Positions 22,351 to 34,956 are shown, counted from the stretch's first letter. The stretch is 64,000 bases of DNA from Sternotherus odoratus (GCA_032164245.1 JAVMKO010000001.1:290291041-290355040), one strand, 5' to 3'. The notes: generated by a model from the letters alone, not told the origin. Numbers and translations: made by a program.

Positions 22351-24221
22351 TGATCTTATGAGCACCCTCCAAACCAGTTTTAACTGGGGTGGGGGTCAGG
22401 ACCTGCATACAACTTGAGAAAGAACTCAGGAGGACAAAGAGATTGGTGTGTGACTGATATGAGAACACACATTCTCTCAAGGGCCACCAAAGACAGCCAG
22501 ACTGAGAGACCCACATGCACAAAGGAAGATCATTGGGGCTAATTGTGTGAGTCAAGCTTACTTGTGTGACCAAGGTTTGCTGACTCATACCCTAGATTTT
22601 TTCTCCTGACTCCCATAGCTGAGCAGTTACATAAACAGCTCCACCAACTTCCCTGGGCTTACTCATGTGAGTAAATGCGAACTGTTGGGAGTAAGGGGTT
22701 CATGCTCTGGCCCTAACGGAGTTGTTATTAACACAGATAGAAACTTATTTTAAAAAACACATGGTTTGTGTCTTGCCTCGATGACTTGCAAACGTTTCAT
22801 AGAATTTCTCTGAAAAAAATCAGAATTCATAAGTCAATTTTACAATGCATTAAATTCAAAGGATGAAAGTGAGGCGGTTTTTAGGGGAAAAGAATGTTCT
22901 GTACGCCGCACGGCGGGATCGGATCAAAGAGTCTTTGACAAAGAGACTCCCACTGACACCAAATGGGCTTTGGATCAGGTGCCAACTGGCCACAGAATGG
23001 ACAATAATTAATAACTGACTGTGTCAGATGTGATGGAGCACCGGTATATTAGAACCTGTTGTGAGTTTATAGCAATATCTCACACCCCGTACATGAGTTT
23101 TCAGGGAGCAGTGTGTTGGCTTGACAACTCTTGCTATTCATGATAGAATCCCAGGGCTCATTGGAATGGCAACAGCTGTGGATGAGTCAAGACAAAGGAT
23201 GGTGGGGCAGAGGGGAGAGTGTGAATTAAGGATTGGAAGAAACCCCAGTATTCACAGAGAGAAACCACTCTGAAACCCGCCTTTATCCAAGGAAAAGGAT
23301 GCTTCATTTAAAAGGCCATATATCATTTAAGGATGGTGGGCGCCTTCTTGGGGATTTTTGTTCTCCTTCATGTTAAAAGAATTATCTCTGGGTGTTTCTT
23401 TCCTTCCCTTAACATGTGGATGCATCACATGCAGAATATGTAACTCTGCTGAAGGCAATTCTTTTCCTTAGCCAAACTGGTACAGGCAGCTCAAGGATAA
23501 TAAACTCACGGGAGATATTTTTGAATCAATCTGTTCCTGTCCTCTCTGTCTGCACCTTAATGAAAAACATGTACCCTCCAAAATGGGCATAGACAGCGGG
23601 TACCTGTTGCCACAGTGGTTCTGGTGTGTACTTTTACAACTGCAACAATGCCCCGGTTGATTGTCAAGCATGAATGGAACCCAGGGCCTCTGCATCACGC
23701 TGACTTTCTGAGCTACAGCAACAAGGCCATTAGCTTGGAAGTACTAGAGTAGCAGTCCACTGTACACAGTCTACCCACTAGGGAGCAACACAGAGCCACG
23801 CGCTGTTAGCGTGAGTGATGTCAGCATCTCAGCTATCCAGTATCTGGGTACTGCTTAGACAACCCATGCCAACCGCTGTGCTTTGTATGCGCTTTGTATG
23901 TTCCCTTTCCTTCCTCTGTCTCGTGTTTCTTTTGTTACTGATCCGCCTACCGCACACTTCTCTCATGTAACCCATTCCCCTTTCTAGAGCTCCTTTCTCA
24001 TGGTCTTCCTTTGCCACTCACCAGACTTGCCCATGTAAATTTAAGTGCAGCAGTTGTAACGCTCACATCTCATCTCTTACATTCAATAAATAGACAGCCC
24101 CACAATATACAACAGCAATGAAAAAGCAGGGATGGGCCCAGATTGAGACGCTGGATCCAAACTCCCTCAGACTTTGTAAAAGATTGTCTGGGCCCTAATC
24201 CCCTGAAGCTCTTAAACCCAT
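22351..24221. other. Unassigned non-coding DNA
   Basis: No gene or clear repeat recognised. Confidence 0.5.
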
Positions 24222-24727
24222 AAGGGTACGGCTACCTTGCAATGTAATCACACTAACACAGGACTCAGACCCAGGGTCCTAAGACCCCACAGAACTGGAG
24301 ACTCTAAGTCTGAGTCAAGCTGGGACCCAGGATTCAAGCCCTATTTCTTTGCAGTTTAGATGCAGCCCCTCTGGACTCATGATTTGGGTGTCTGCCAATA
24401 GTATCCCACAATCCCATGGACAGATTTTCTTTATCCTCTGGAGAGTCAGGTTTGGTGGACAGTCAGGCCTCTCCACACTGCACTACTGAACAAAAGGCTA
24501 GAGAGGCCATATTTTGGGAGGGCATTAGGAAGTTGGGGATACTGGTGATTACACAGCATCATGAGGGCCTGAGTCCAGACACTGGCGCCCCAGGTTGGGA
24601 CCCAGGGTTCAACAATTCCTTACTGGGGTTACAGATGAGTGTAGATGTTCAAGCCCTAGGTTAACAAACCCAGGGTCTGCTAGGGTTTGTACTAACCCTT
24701 GGCTTACATTGCAGTGTAGACCTACTC
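24222..24727. mobile_element. MITE-like element (about 500 bp)
   Basis: Left GGCTACCTTGCAATGTAA and right TTACATTGCAGTGTAGACC are inverted repeats of about 18 bp. Internal 'gggacccaggattcaagcc' is echoed by 'gggacccagggttcaacaa'. Non-coding; probably hAT-related by its end type. Confidence 0.55.
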
Positions 24728-25962
24728 TGAGTGACTTTACACCTGTGAATGGGTATAGTCATATTAAACACACACAGTGATGTTTGCAAGATCAGGACCT
24801 CGGTTTGTGTTTTGTGACTCAGGTCCTTTTCTGTAAGATGGATCCTAGTTCCTTGAACTATGGGCAGATTCAGATGTGAACTTTATGGATTGAACACAAC
24901 TCTACTAAAAGAGAACTGGGCAGTTCTGAACTCTAGAAAGATGTTTGCTGCAGAATTCTGGTGCATAATGGGAGGAAGAACAAGCGCGAGTCTTGGGAAA
25001 AGCTGGATGAATAAAGCAAAAGAAGATTCAGTGAATACATTACTCATTGGAAAATGGTGAAATCCTTTGAATAATATATTCACCGCATATTATTTGACCA
25101 GCTCTGCTCATGGGGCCTTGACCGTGTAGAATGTTCCAGGTGTTGTCAAGACTCCATCCAACTTGACATGATGTCACTCTGTGACAAGCCATTCTGCCAG
25201 CTTGCTGCGAGCAATGAGATCTAAAGACCCACATGAAGATTGAACATCTCAGTAATTTATTACTGGGCTTGAGACTTCATCCAAATCGTTATACTCCACT
25301 TATATCAGCCTTTTAGACTGATGGAGGATTCTTATTCCAACTAGTGACAATAGAGCTGTTCAGAACTGACCCTATGCTTCCCTTAAAAGAGTTGAAAGTT
25401 CACTATTTCGAGCATGGATTTACAGAGAGTGTGGGCTGGTTTGGAGATCAGGATCAAAGAGAGCCAAGAGAACTTTCCCCAAGGGAGTAAATTTACTATA
25501 CTGGTAAATAATGTCCTCTTATTCGGTTTGCCCATGATGTCTATTTATACATGACATGGTTGATGAATGCCAAGCTGTTCCAGAGTTCAGCCAAAAGGAT
25601 TCATTTTTGTATAAGGCAGACCATATATATTAACTAAACAGTTAGGCTTTCAAAAAGACAAACAAAAATAATAATGTATTCCCTGGTTCTTTAAAACATG
25701 TTTTTGTGACTGCTGTGATCTTAATCTCTTTCAACATTGTTTTAAAAGAGAAAATGTATTGTTTCTATTCCATTAGCACTTAGAAACTACAGCTGAGATC
25801 CTGCATTGCACCAGGCACTGTTCAGTAGGTGCAGTCCCTACACTAAAGAGGTTACAGGGTAAATATACAAAACATAGAGAGACAGTATCGTTATTATTCC
25901 TGCACATAGAGACTAAGTGACCTGCCCACACAAGAAATCTGTTGTGCAGCAGCAAACACAAT
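24728..25962. other. Non-coding; possible LINE-tail piece
   Basis: 25775-25960 resembles a decayed MIR/L2-like repeat in reverse ('gcaccaggcactg', 'actaagtgacctgcccaca'). The rest is unassigned. Confidence 0.4.
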
Positions 25963-25964
25963 TA

Positions 25965-26082
25965 GGGAAACAGATGTCCCGATTTTATAGGGACAGTCCT
26001 GATTTTGGGGGCTTTTCCTTATATAGGCTCCTATTACCCCCCACCTCCACCCCGCTTGTTCACGCCTGCTGTCTGGTCACAC
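25965..26082. mobile_element. Short palindromic MITE with TA target (118 bp)
   Basis: Flanked by TA on both sides (25963-25964 and 26083-26084). It contains 'gatgtcccgattttataggg' and 'ttccttatataggctcctat' and ends GTCTGGTCACAC. The same element occurs in opposite orientation at 61815-61933. TA flanks suggest Tc1/mariner mobilisation. Confidence 0.65.
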
Positions 26083-26394
26083 TAAACACAAGCCAGCTCT
26101 CCTGCATCTTATGCCAGAGCCTTATGCAGACGATTCATTCCTCTCAAGAAAGCAAGACCACGGTATTAGTGTATTGCAGCACTGGTCTGTGTACGTGATT
26201 TGTGAGGGATACACAGTGAGTCACGTGATTGTTCCCTCTGGGATGCTAGGCCAGACTCTCTATTGGTAGCCTGTAACTTAGATTGCCACTGCATGGGTCT
26301 TCAGTCTGTGTTGGCCTTGACATGGAGAGAAGAAGAGGGATAGAGCTGTCATTGACATGCAGAGATAATCTGTAGCACTGATCTGAGGCCCTGG

Positions 26395-26790
26395 GGACCG
26401 CTGCTTCGAAGGCCTCTGGGGCTTCCCCTGGGGCCTTTGCTGCTTCTGGGGCCCCTCAGGCCAGTGGCACCGGTGGATAATCGGGTGGCCCCACAGCCAG
26501 CTGCCCAAGGTTACTCTAGAAGTCACCCCAGCAGTTGGTCCCAGGGTCCTCCACCCCAGCAGCCTCCTCCGTGACTGGCCCCAGGGTCCGCCACTCCAGC
26601 AGTGGCCAGTGCGGCTGGCCCCGGGGTATGCTACTCCAGCAGCTGCCCCAGCAGTTAACCCTGAGATCTCCCCAGCAGCTGGCCCCAGGGCAAACTGCTC
26701 AGGTGGCCTTGGGGTCAGCCATACCGGCAGGTGAAGCTGCGGAAGCCACAGAGGTCCTGGGAAGTCACAGAATCCGTGACCTCCATGACA
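26395..26790. repeat. GC-rich imperfect repeat region (CCAGCAG / GGCCCCAGGG themes)
   Basis: Between about 26520 and 26720 the words CCAGCAG and GGCCCCAGGG recur many times at irregular spacing. It ends in a small palindrome GTCACAGAATCCGTGAC (26764-26780). Unclassified dispersed repeat; non-coding. Confidence 0.45.
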
Positions 26791-26832
26791 GACTCACAGC
26801 CTTAATCATAGCATCTCTATGAGGTAGGCAAG

Positions 26833-26960
26833 TGCTCGTCTTTCCCTTTTACAGAGGAGTAAACTGAGGCACAGAGAGGCTTAATGATTTGCCAAAGTCT
26901 GTTGTAGCCCAGGGATAGGAATGTGGGTTTCCTGAGTGCCAGGCTAGCACCCTTTACTCC
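26833..26960. repeat. MIR/L2-like ancient repeat
   Basis: Contains 'ttttacagaggagtaaactg' followed by 'aggcacagagaggcttaatg', the characteristic core of MIR/L2-type amniote repeats. Confidence 0.6.
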
Positions 26961-27904
26961 TAGATCATCCTTCGTTCTTATGTATCTAGGAAAACAAATC
27001 TGTTGTGCTAGCAGGGGCTATATTTCATTGCTGGGGTGAGGGGATTTCTCCAGGTAGGTCAGTTGAAGGTTCTGAAGCTCAGCAGGACTGAAGGTGCTTT
27101 AGAAATGTAAAACATTATTAATAATAACAATTGATCACACAGCTCCACTCTTAATTTAAACAAGGCCTTTTATAATCTCCTCCACCTTCCGAGCCCTTCG
27201 AGCAATTTACCATTTGTCAAGAAGAATTAGTGGGAGAAGTAGCTGCTCTTCCTAGCAGTGCAGATTCAGGGACATTCCACAGATGGATGGGAACTGAACA
27301 GAACAGAGATAAATCTCTCACATTCAAAGCTCTGAATTCCATTCTCGATTTCATCATAAAGAGATTTATTCCAACCCATTAAAATCCTGATGTAGAGTCA
27401 GTGAATGATTTTTGAAACCTGAAAGCAGAGAGATTTCCCTCAGTTTGTGATCTCAGACCCAACTGTGTAATTGCACGCATTTGTTATACCTTGAAGTTAC
27501 CACTCTAGATTTTGGTAATTCATTAGTCTTCAGTACAGTCAGTGTTTATTGTCTCTGTGTACTACTAAGCCTATGTATGCAGGGATTCATCTAACCTAAT
27601 CAAGATTTCCTACAAAAACAGAACATTAAAAGACATTAATGTTCCAAAGTCAAACACATTCAGAAGTCAGGAAAAGCCAGAATTAAAGTTGCTTGTTCTG
27701 AAACCTTTATTGGTAATAAATAAAATAAAATAAAACTCAGTCTGATGCTGAAACTCGACAGTGAAAATTTCAGCCCAACTGATTAAAGTCAGATGATTAT
27801 AAGCAATTAAAAACAGGCACTTATAGTTGGATGTGTCAGGCAACCTTAACTACAGGCTTTGCTCTGCATTTGGCAGTAGTAATACAATATAATATGTAAT
27901 GTAC
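26961..27904. other. Unassigned non-coding DNA
   Basis: AT-rich, no feature recognised. Confidence 0.5.
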
Positions 27905-28024
27905 TGATTATTTGTATTGCAGTCGTGCCTAGGACATGTAGTCACGGATCAGGACCCCATTGTTTTAGGCACCTTGCAAACACACAACAAAAAGATGGTC
28001 TCCACCCAAAGTCATCACAATCTA
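27905..28024 (-). repeat. L2-like LINE 3' tail
   Basis: Plus strand reads 'atttgtattgcagtcgtgcc ... accccattgttttaggcacc ... cacaatctaa', the reverse of the tail at 58797-58918 ('gtacagcacctagcacagtg'). Confidence 0.5.
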
Positions 28025-28275
28025 AGGGTATGTTTATATTACCTGCCGGATCGGCGGGTAGCGACTGATCCAGCAGGGTTTGATTTATTGCATCTAGTCT
28101 AGACACGATAAATGGACCCCTGCACGCTCTCCCGTCCAGAGGCGCGCACGGAGTCGACAGGGGAGCGGCAGCAGCTAACTCACCGTAGTGAAGACACCGC
28201 GGTGAGTAGATTTAAGTATGTCGACTTCATATGTAGCTGAAGTGTGTATCTTAGCGACTCCCCCCCTCAGTCTAG
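28025..28275. mobile_element. hAT-like MITE (about 240 bp)
   Basis: Starts AAGGGTATGTTTATATTACC. The middle has 'ctagtctagacacgataaat', a small palindrome, and the 3' part 'gtcgacttcatatgtagctg' is typical of a reptile MITE class. The right boundary is uncertain. Confidence 0.5.
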
Positions 28276-30060
28276 AGCAGGGCTAAGTGATATACTATAT
28301 AGCCTTCGCAATATGTAATCATATAATACTTTGTTTATCTATTTCTCTTTGGCCATTCCACACAAAAGCACACCTATTACATCACTACCACTCAGGGGCA
28401 GCAGCAGGAGGAAGGACATAGAGGTGGAAGGGTGAAAGACAGATGTACCTATCACGCCTGTACATATTTTCCCCTTTTTACAGAGCTAGCAGCTCTTTTT
28501 AATGATAAGTCCACCACTGAGAGCCCCTGTGTGGCTGGCTCTGGGCTGAATCCTGGCCCCATGCCCTCTGCCCATTCGCAGAGATTGTTGTTCACAGTTG
28601 CAGTCATGGAAGGCAGGAACTCCCGGCAATACCCTCTTCTGAGCCAACGCCTCCCACATCTGAGGCAGTGCCGGCTTCCCCGGATATAAAGGAGGCTGTG
28701 GCCGCTTTGCACCACCACATCCTCCCTTCCTGGCAGGCTTTTCCCCTCAGAGGGCCTCTGTCTGGGAATGAGTTTCCATGCCAGTTTTGAAACTCTGCCA
28801 TCTCTGCCCAGTTCGGAGGCACTCAGCTTTTGATCTCATTCCCAGCAGCGCGCCTGAGGGACCTCTGTGGCCTACCATGCCCTAGCTGTGGCCCAGAGCC
28901 TTTCCACACAGCTCACTTGGGAACAGAGTGATGTGGTCAGTGGAACACACCACACGGCTCGGTCACATGTGCCAGTCACACAGGTAGACCAGAGCTTGCC
29001 GCTTGTCCTGCCCTGTGCCGCGTGGAGCAATGCTTTGTGGGAGCTGGCTGCTGAAGAATTGCCTTTAACCACTGGGATCTGTGAAGTTGGCAACCGCTGG
29101 CTGGAATTGACAGGGAGGCCACCTTATTTCACAGCCCGAGTTGGACAGCAGAGGAGCAAGCAGAGTGTCCCGACACAGCCGCGCACCCAATGCACTAACC
29201 AAGACCACAGGAAGGAGAACGGTCGGGGGTGGGGGAAAAGGATCCAGCGCTGGCAGTAGCCTCCTGGTCTTAACTTACTCCTGAAGAGTCTTCTAGTAGC
29301 ATCAGCAAAGGCTGCGCCTGCTTCACCGAGTGTCCCGAATGTGTTTATGGGATGATTTGTGCGAAACGGTTTCTCCAGTTGGCCAATTCTCACAGTTCTG
29401 TATGGGCAGGGACTAGGACCCAGCAGCTGCTGCTGTTTAACTGAGTCCACGGATAGTGGGCAGTCCAGGATGGGGCCAGTGGGTTAGGAAAAAACAAGGT
29501 AGGAGTAACTGGGTGAAATTCTCTGGCCTGTTTTCTGCAGGGGGCCAGACTCAATGATCTAAGGGTCACTCCTGGCCTTACAGTGTATGGATGCTTGAAA
29601 CACGTCCAAACCGACATCCGTCTCCAGAACCAGAGCCAAATGGAACTTGTCATAAAAATTCTGACCTGTTCAAAAAAGGGCTTTTTTCCCCCTCCCTTGT
29701 GCCTTCTGACCGCGAACACAAGCACAAAGTGTGCATTGCCACAAGAAATGGACCCAGAGAGTGGGCCAAATCCTGAAGTCCATGCTCAGCTTTTACCCAG
29801 CCCTGCTGTGTGGACCCATTGCATTCCTCTCTACCTGCCGGACACAGACTCCTCTGCTGGAGTAGTGCTGATGGGGCCCTCTAGATAGAGTATTGGGTCT
29901 TGGAGTCAACACGCACTGACATACACAAAGACTGTTCAGCCCTCCCCAAGCTATTGTTTCAGGCTGTCTGCAAATTCAGGCAGACATCACTGCATTGGTT
30001 ACTTTTGTATCACATTTTCAAGCTCTTCTTTACAGCCAGGAGGGCTGGAAACTTGAAACT
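28276..30060. other. Unassigned non-coding DNA
   Basis: Open frames up to 130 codons (28867-29259 plus) lack motifs. No repeat was identified with confidence. Confidence 0.45.
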
Positions 30061-30672
30061 GAGGCCCTGGTCTACACTAGAAAAATTATATTGGTATAAT
30101 CACGTAAGTTAGGGATGTGATCAGTTACTGAGCTAGTTTTACCAGTATAAGCCCTGGTATGGACACATGACCACATGAATAAATGTACCTTATACTGGTA
30201 TAGCTTCAGCTTCCAGAATTAGGATTAAGCTACATTGGTATAAGCACTTTCATACATAGGTGCTGACTTCATGAGTATGGGGAAAAAATGGTAGGTACTG
30301 ATCACCCACCAGCATCTCTCCCTCCTACCCAGCACCTCCTGCCCCTCAGTGGGCCCTGAGGATCAGCGCCTTCTCCTCCCTCCCAGCTCCTTTCACCTGC
30401 CACAAAACAGCTGTTTCATAGCATAAGGAGTTGCTGGGAGGGAGGGGGCAGAACTGGGCAGGGAAGAGGTGGGAAGAGGCAGGGTGAGGTACTGGGGAAG
30501 GGGTGGAGTAGGGGTGGGGCCTGGGCGAAGCCTGGGGGGAAAGCACCTCCCAGCAGATTAGAAACTCGGTGCCTATTCTTTCATACCCATATAACTATGT
30601 CCACATTAAGGAGGATTTGCTGCTTTAGCAGTATAATTCAAATGGCAAAACTTGCTAATGTAGACAACCCCT
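30061..30672. mobile_element. hAT-like MITE, host of a nested insertion
   Basis: Left GGCCCTGGTCTACACTAG and right CTAATGTAGACAACCCCTG form terminal inverted repeats. The interior has repeated 'tataccagt/actggtata' blocks. A second hAT-like element interrupts it at 30255-30577. Confidence 0.6.
30255..30577. mobile_element. Nested hAT-like MITE (323 bp) with perfect 8-bp TSD
   Basis: Ends CATAGGTGCTGACTTC (left) and GAAACTCGGTGCCTATT (right) are inverted repeats (compare AATAGGCACCGAGTTTC). A perfect 8-bp target duplication CTTTCATA lies at 30247-30254 and 30578-30585. GC-rich, non-coding interior. Confidence 0.85.
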
Positions 30673-31324
30673 GACATTCTGATGTCATCACATGACTCCA
30701 GGATCTTGGGCCCTAGGCATGGGCCTATAGTGTCTATGTCTTAATCCAGTCCTGCCTTACTGAAGTCATTGGGAGTTTTGACTAAGTAAGCATCTGAGTA
30801 GAAACCAAATAAGGACTTCAGGGCTTGGCCCAGAATTTCCAGGTGTGAATGCAAGTGGGAAGCACCATCACTCTCAGGAGAGATCCTGTTCTTGAACCAT
30901 TTACAATCCAATTTTGCAGAAGAGGAGCCAGATTCTAAAATCCTTCCTCACGTTGAACAGTGCCTTATTCAGGAAGTGCCCCACTGAGGTCAATGGGACC
31001 ATACGTGGAGTGAGGTATTATTCAGCATGAGCAAGGGTAACGGCATCTGTTTTTCAATTAGTCCAAAACAAATTTGAACTTTGAACCCTTTAGATGGTTA
31101 CCTCTTGTAAGTGGCGATGATTCCCGATGGCTCTAGATAGGTGCTGTGGAGAATAGATGCTGTGGCACCTGCTTGGTACCTAATTTTTCTTTTGCAATGT
31201 GATGGATGTTGCAGAGTTTGGAGACGATGAGTGGCAGGAGCAGCAGAACTGGTTAGTATTCCTCTTCGTCTAAGATGCCAGATGTCCATTATCAGCTCCC
31301 TCACCCAAAACACCCACAATCAAG
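30673..31324. other. Unassigned non-coding DNA
   Basis: No feature recognised. Confidence 0.5.
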
Positions 31325-33104
31325 TCAGCAGAACACAACTGCCTCAAGGGTTTCTTCAGGTATGTTAGCAGCAAGAAGAAAGTCAAGGAAAGAATGGCCC
31401 CCTCACTTAATGAGGGAGGCAACCTAGTGACAGAGGCTATAGAGAAAACTAATGTACTCGATGCTTTTTTTTGCCTTCACAAACAAGGTCAGCTCCCAGA
31501 CTACTGCACTTCACAGCATGGTACTGGGAGGTGGCGACCAGCCCTCTGTGGAGAAAGAAGTGGTTCAGGATTATTTAGAAAAGCTGGATGAACACAAGTC
31601 CATGGGCCGGATGCACTGGATCCGAGGATGCTAAAGGAGTTAGCGGATGTGATTGCAAAGCCATTGGCAATTATTTTTGAAAACTCATGGTGATCGGGGG
31701 AGGTCCCAGATGACTGGGAAAAGGCTAATGTAGTGCCCATCTTTAAAAAAGGGAAGAAGGAAGATGCAGAGAACTACAGGCCAGTCAGCCTCACCTCAGT
31801 CCCTGAAAAAATCATGGAGCAGGTCCTCAAGGAATCAATTCTGAAGCACTTAGAGGAGAGGAAAGTGATCAGGAACAGTCAGCATGGATTCACCAAGGGC
31901 AAATCATGCCTGACTAACCTAATTGCCTTCTATGATGAGATAACTGGCTCTGTGGGTGAGGGGAAAGCAGTGGATGTGTTGTTCCTTGACTTTAGCAAAA
32001 CTTTTGATATGGTCTCCCACAGTATTCTTGCCAGCAACATAAACAAGTATGGGCTGGATGAATGGACTATAGAGTGCATAGAAAGCTGGCTAGATGGTTG
32101 GGCTCAACCAGTAGTGATCAATGGCTCCATGTCTAGTTGGGAGCCAGTATCAAGTGGAGTGCCCCAAGGGTCAGTCCTGGGGCTGGTTTTGTTCAATATC
32201 TTCATTAATGATCTGGAGGATGGCATGGACTGCACCCTCAGGAAGTTTGCAGATGACACTAAACTGGGAGGAGTGGTAGATATGCTGAAGGATAGGGATA
32301 GGATACAGAGAGACCTAGACAAATTAGAGGATTGGGCCAAAAGAACTCTAAAAAGGTTCAGCAAGGACAAGTGCAGAGTCCTGAAACTAGGATGGAAGAA
32401 TCCCATGTACTACTACAGACTAGGGACCCAATGGCTAGGCAGCAGTTCTGCAGAAAAGGACCTAGGGGTTACAGTGGACCAGAAGCTGGATATGAGTCAA
32501 CAGTGTGCCCTTGTTGCGAAGAAGGCTAACGGCATTTTGGGTTGTATAAGTAAGGGCATTTCCAGCAGATCAAGGGACGTGTTCATTCCTCTCTATTCGA
32601 CATTGGTGAGGCCTCATCTGGAGTACAAGAAGGATGTGGAAAAAATGGAAAGAGTACAGCGGAGGGCAACAAAAATTATTAGAGGGCTGGAGCACATGAC
32701 TTATGAGGAGAGGCTGAGAGAACTGGGATTGTTTAGTCTACAGAAGAGAAGACTGAGGGGAGATTTGATAGCTGCTTTCAATTACCTGAAAGGGGGTTCC
32801 AAAGAGGATGGATCTAGACTGTTCTCAGTGGTACCACATGACAGAACCAGGAGTAATGGTGTCAAGTTGGAGAGAGGGAGGTTTAGGTTGGATATTAGGA
32901 AAAACTTTTTCACTAGGAGGATGGTGAAGCACTGGAATGAGTTACCTGGGGAGGTGGTGGAATCTCCTTCCTTAGGGTTTTTAAGGTCAGCCTTGACAAA
33001 GCCCTGGCTGGGATGATTTACTTGGGGTTGGCCCTGCTTTGAGCAGAGGTTTGGACTAGATGACCTCCAGAGGTTCCTTCCAACCCTGATCTTCTATGAT
33101 TCTA
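31325..33104 (+). mobile_element. CR1 LINE, 5'-truncated, longest copy
   Basis: Starts within ORF2 in the endonuclease-RT linker (one frame has CLKGFFRYVSSKKK) and ends at the CR1 3' tail 'ttctatgattctaag'. About 1.8 kb. The ORF2 frame is broken upstream of 31733 by a shift at the T-run near 31466, an indel near 31610 and a TGA at 31691, but is open for 427 codons after that. Confidence 0.9.
31733..33016 (+). pseudogene. CR1 ORF2 reverse transcriptase, 427-codon open part
   Basis: In a CR1 LINE, ORF2 encodes the endonuclease/reverse transcriptase for target-primed insertion. Visible here: [13 protein letters not shown] (fingers), motif A LDFSKTFD (Asp 86), motif [10 protein letters not shown] (142-150), the catalytic FADD box (172-175), and the C-terminal [20 protein letters not shown]. 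Compared with the CR1 at 52 kb it lacks about 9 residues (27 nt) between PHLEY and KKDVEK. The N-terminal endonuclease is absent and upstream frames are broken, so it is not a functional gene although the palm residues survive. Confidence 0.88.
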
Positions 33105-33109
33105 AGCCA

Positions 33110-33508
33110 TTGCTGATGAAGGCAAGGCTCTCCATCAACAAAACTAGCATCAACCATGATGTGATGTTAGACCTGACTTGGCCTGACTCACCTATTATAG
33201 CTCAGCTGGTCCCCACAGGCCACTCACTAGAACACATACCAGGCAAGATCCCAGAAAAAGGTAAAAGCCAGAAGAAAAGAAGAGGTGGAGTAGTGCCGCA
33301 GCTCCAGAAGCCAGAGCCCACCGATGCAAATTCCTGAGACAGATCTTCAGGTACAGAGCACTCAGGGGACCTGCCACGCAGTATGGAGCTGAAATTCCCC
33401 AGGTTTGTTGCTCTTGGTGTCTCCAACATCCATATAGGTAATATCAAGGACACCGTAGCATCTGAAGTCCCCCAGCCTCCGGTGTACGCACTGTATCCCA
33501 GCACTTAG
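33110..33508 (+). other. Unrecognised long frame with a single stop, next to the CR1 3' end
   Basis: Frame 33110-33337 (75 codons, basic GKSQKKRRGG near its end) hits TGA, then continues in the same frame to a TAG at about 33506, passing through SMELKFPRFVALGVSNIHIG and YALYPST. One stop in about 130 codons is modestly unusual in this AT-rich background. I do not recognise it. Options are a decayed transposase tail, a retrocopy or chance. Confidence 0.25.
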
Positions 33509-33907
33509 GGGGTTATATAGGAATTCATCATACTGGAAATTAGTTCATCATAAATCTCTTTGTTATAATGCCTGGCATGTCCTGGTAATCTATAAGGTGG
33601 GTGTGGGGAAGCAAACAAAGAAAAAAAGAGGTATTGCTACTGGTAGGTTTTATTGTCTCCCCCAGCATCTGGCACATTTTCATCAGGAACCAGCCCTGAA
33701 AAGTTTTGATCTGTGGGAAGCAAGTCAAAACAAAAGAAATCCTTGATGAGTGCTCATGGTTTGCTTTAGCAGCTGCAAGGAGAGAATCACCGGGTTGAGG
33801 GCTTAGTTCAGTACAAAGCAGGTATTTCATTCCTAGCCTGTGAACCCACCAAACGGAGAGCGCATCCCAATCCCCACCCTACCTAGGAACTTGATAATTA
33901 TGATTTA
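33509..33907. other. Unassigned non-coding DNA
   Basis: No feature recognised. Confidence 0.5.
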
Positions 33908-34150
33908 TTAGTTGTATTACAACAGTACCTAGAGGCCCTAACGGAACTGGGACTCAGTTGTGCTAGGCACTCTACAAGCGCATAGCACAAGTCTCTCCCT
34001 GCCCTGAAGAATTTCCAGTCTGAATAGATAAGACCGGGAAAAGCTGGGTAACAGCAGGTATTATCCTGTTTCTACAGCAGGAGGAAGTGGATGCACAGAG
34101 AGACGAAGGTCACCTGGGAAATCTGTAGCCAAGTGAGGATTTGGACAAAA
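33908..34150 (-). repeat. L2/MIR-like repeat
   Basis: Contains, on the plus strand, 'gtattacaacagtacctaga', 'gtgctaggcactctacaag' and, further on, 'gcacagagagacgaaggtca', a decayed L2-tail plus MIR-like composite. Confidence 0.5.
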
Positions 34151-34956
34151 GCAGAACATGGGCTCAGATGTGTGGAATAATCTGGCCCTGAAAGGGAACT
34201 TTTTTGGCAGTGTTGCCAAGTCTTGCGATTTTATTGTGAATCTTGTGACATTTGGTGTGAAAGCCTGGCCCCATTCAGATCAATGGCAAAAATCCCCTTG
34301 ACTTCAATGGGATCAGGATTTTATCCTGGGTGTTTTCCTTAAAGCTCCATCTTCTGGAGGCAATTGATCATGTGACAACCTCAGCTTTCATTTTGTTTGA
34401 AAGAAGCAAGTTCCTAGCCTTCCTTGTTGCAGAGACCTGAAAACATGAAGTGAGTACGCCCTCAAGGCTCAGAAAGTAGGAGGCAAAGAAAAAGAACCCA
34501 ACTTCTATTTGTTTTAAAAATCTCATGATTTATAAGCCACTCTCATTATTATTTTGGGCCTGACTCATGATTTTGACTGCTTGGGATATGTGATAGTGTT
34601 TTAATGACAGAGGAAACAGCAGTGCAGACCCCCTCAGTCCTCTCCCTCTCTCTGCTTGTCTTCAGGCAACCAAGGTTTCTTCCTTGGTTTGAAGATGTAT
34701 CAAGTGTTACTCCCCCTCCCACTCCCGTGACAGTTTCCTTTCCGACAGCGCTCCCTCTGCTGTGTTCTCATCTCCCCTCGTTATTTTACAAATACCACGT
34801 GGCATCTGCTGCTTTCAGGCTCTCTCCTCTTATTAGTGTCCTTGTAGAAGCAATAGATTTTAGTAAACTTCTGCGCCTCATAGTTATGATTAAAAAGTGA
34901 CTGTAAAAAAAATCTTATTCACCATAAATGGTCTCCAAAGCCCAGATTTTATAAGC
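34151..34956. other. Unassigned non-coding DNA
   Basis: 34258-34332 has a 'cttgacttcaatgggatcag' module shared with 55421-55490. Otherwise nothing. Confidence 0.45.

Noticed and set aside
31325..33104. Active, full-length CR1
   Set aside because: The endonuclease domain and 5' end are missing and the upstream frame has a shift, an indel and a stop.
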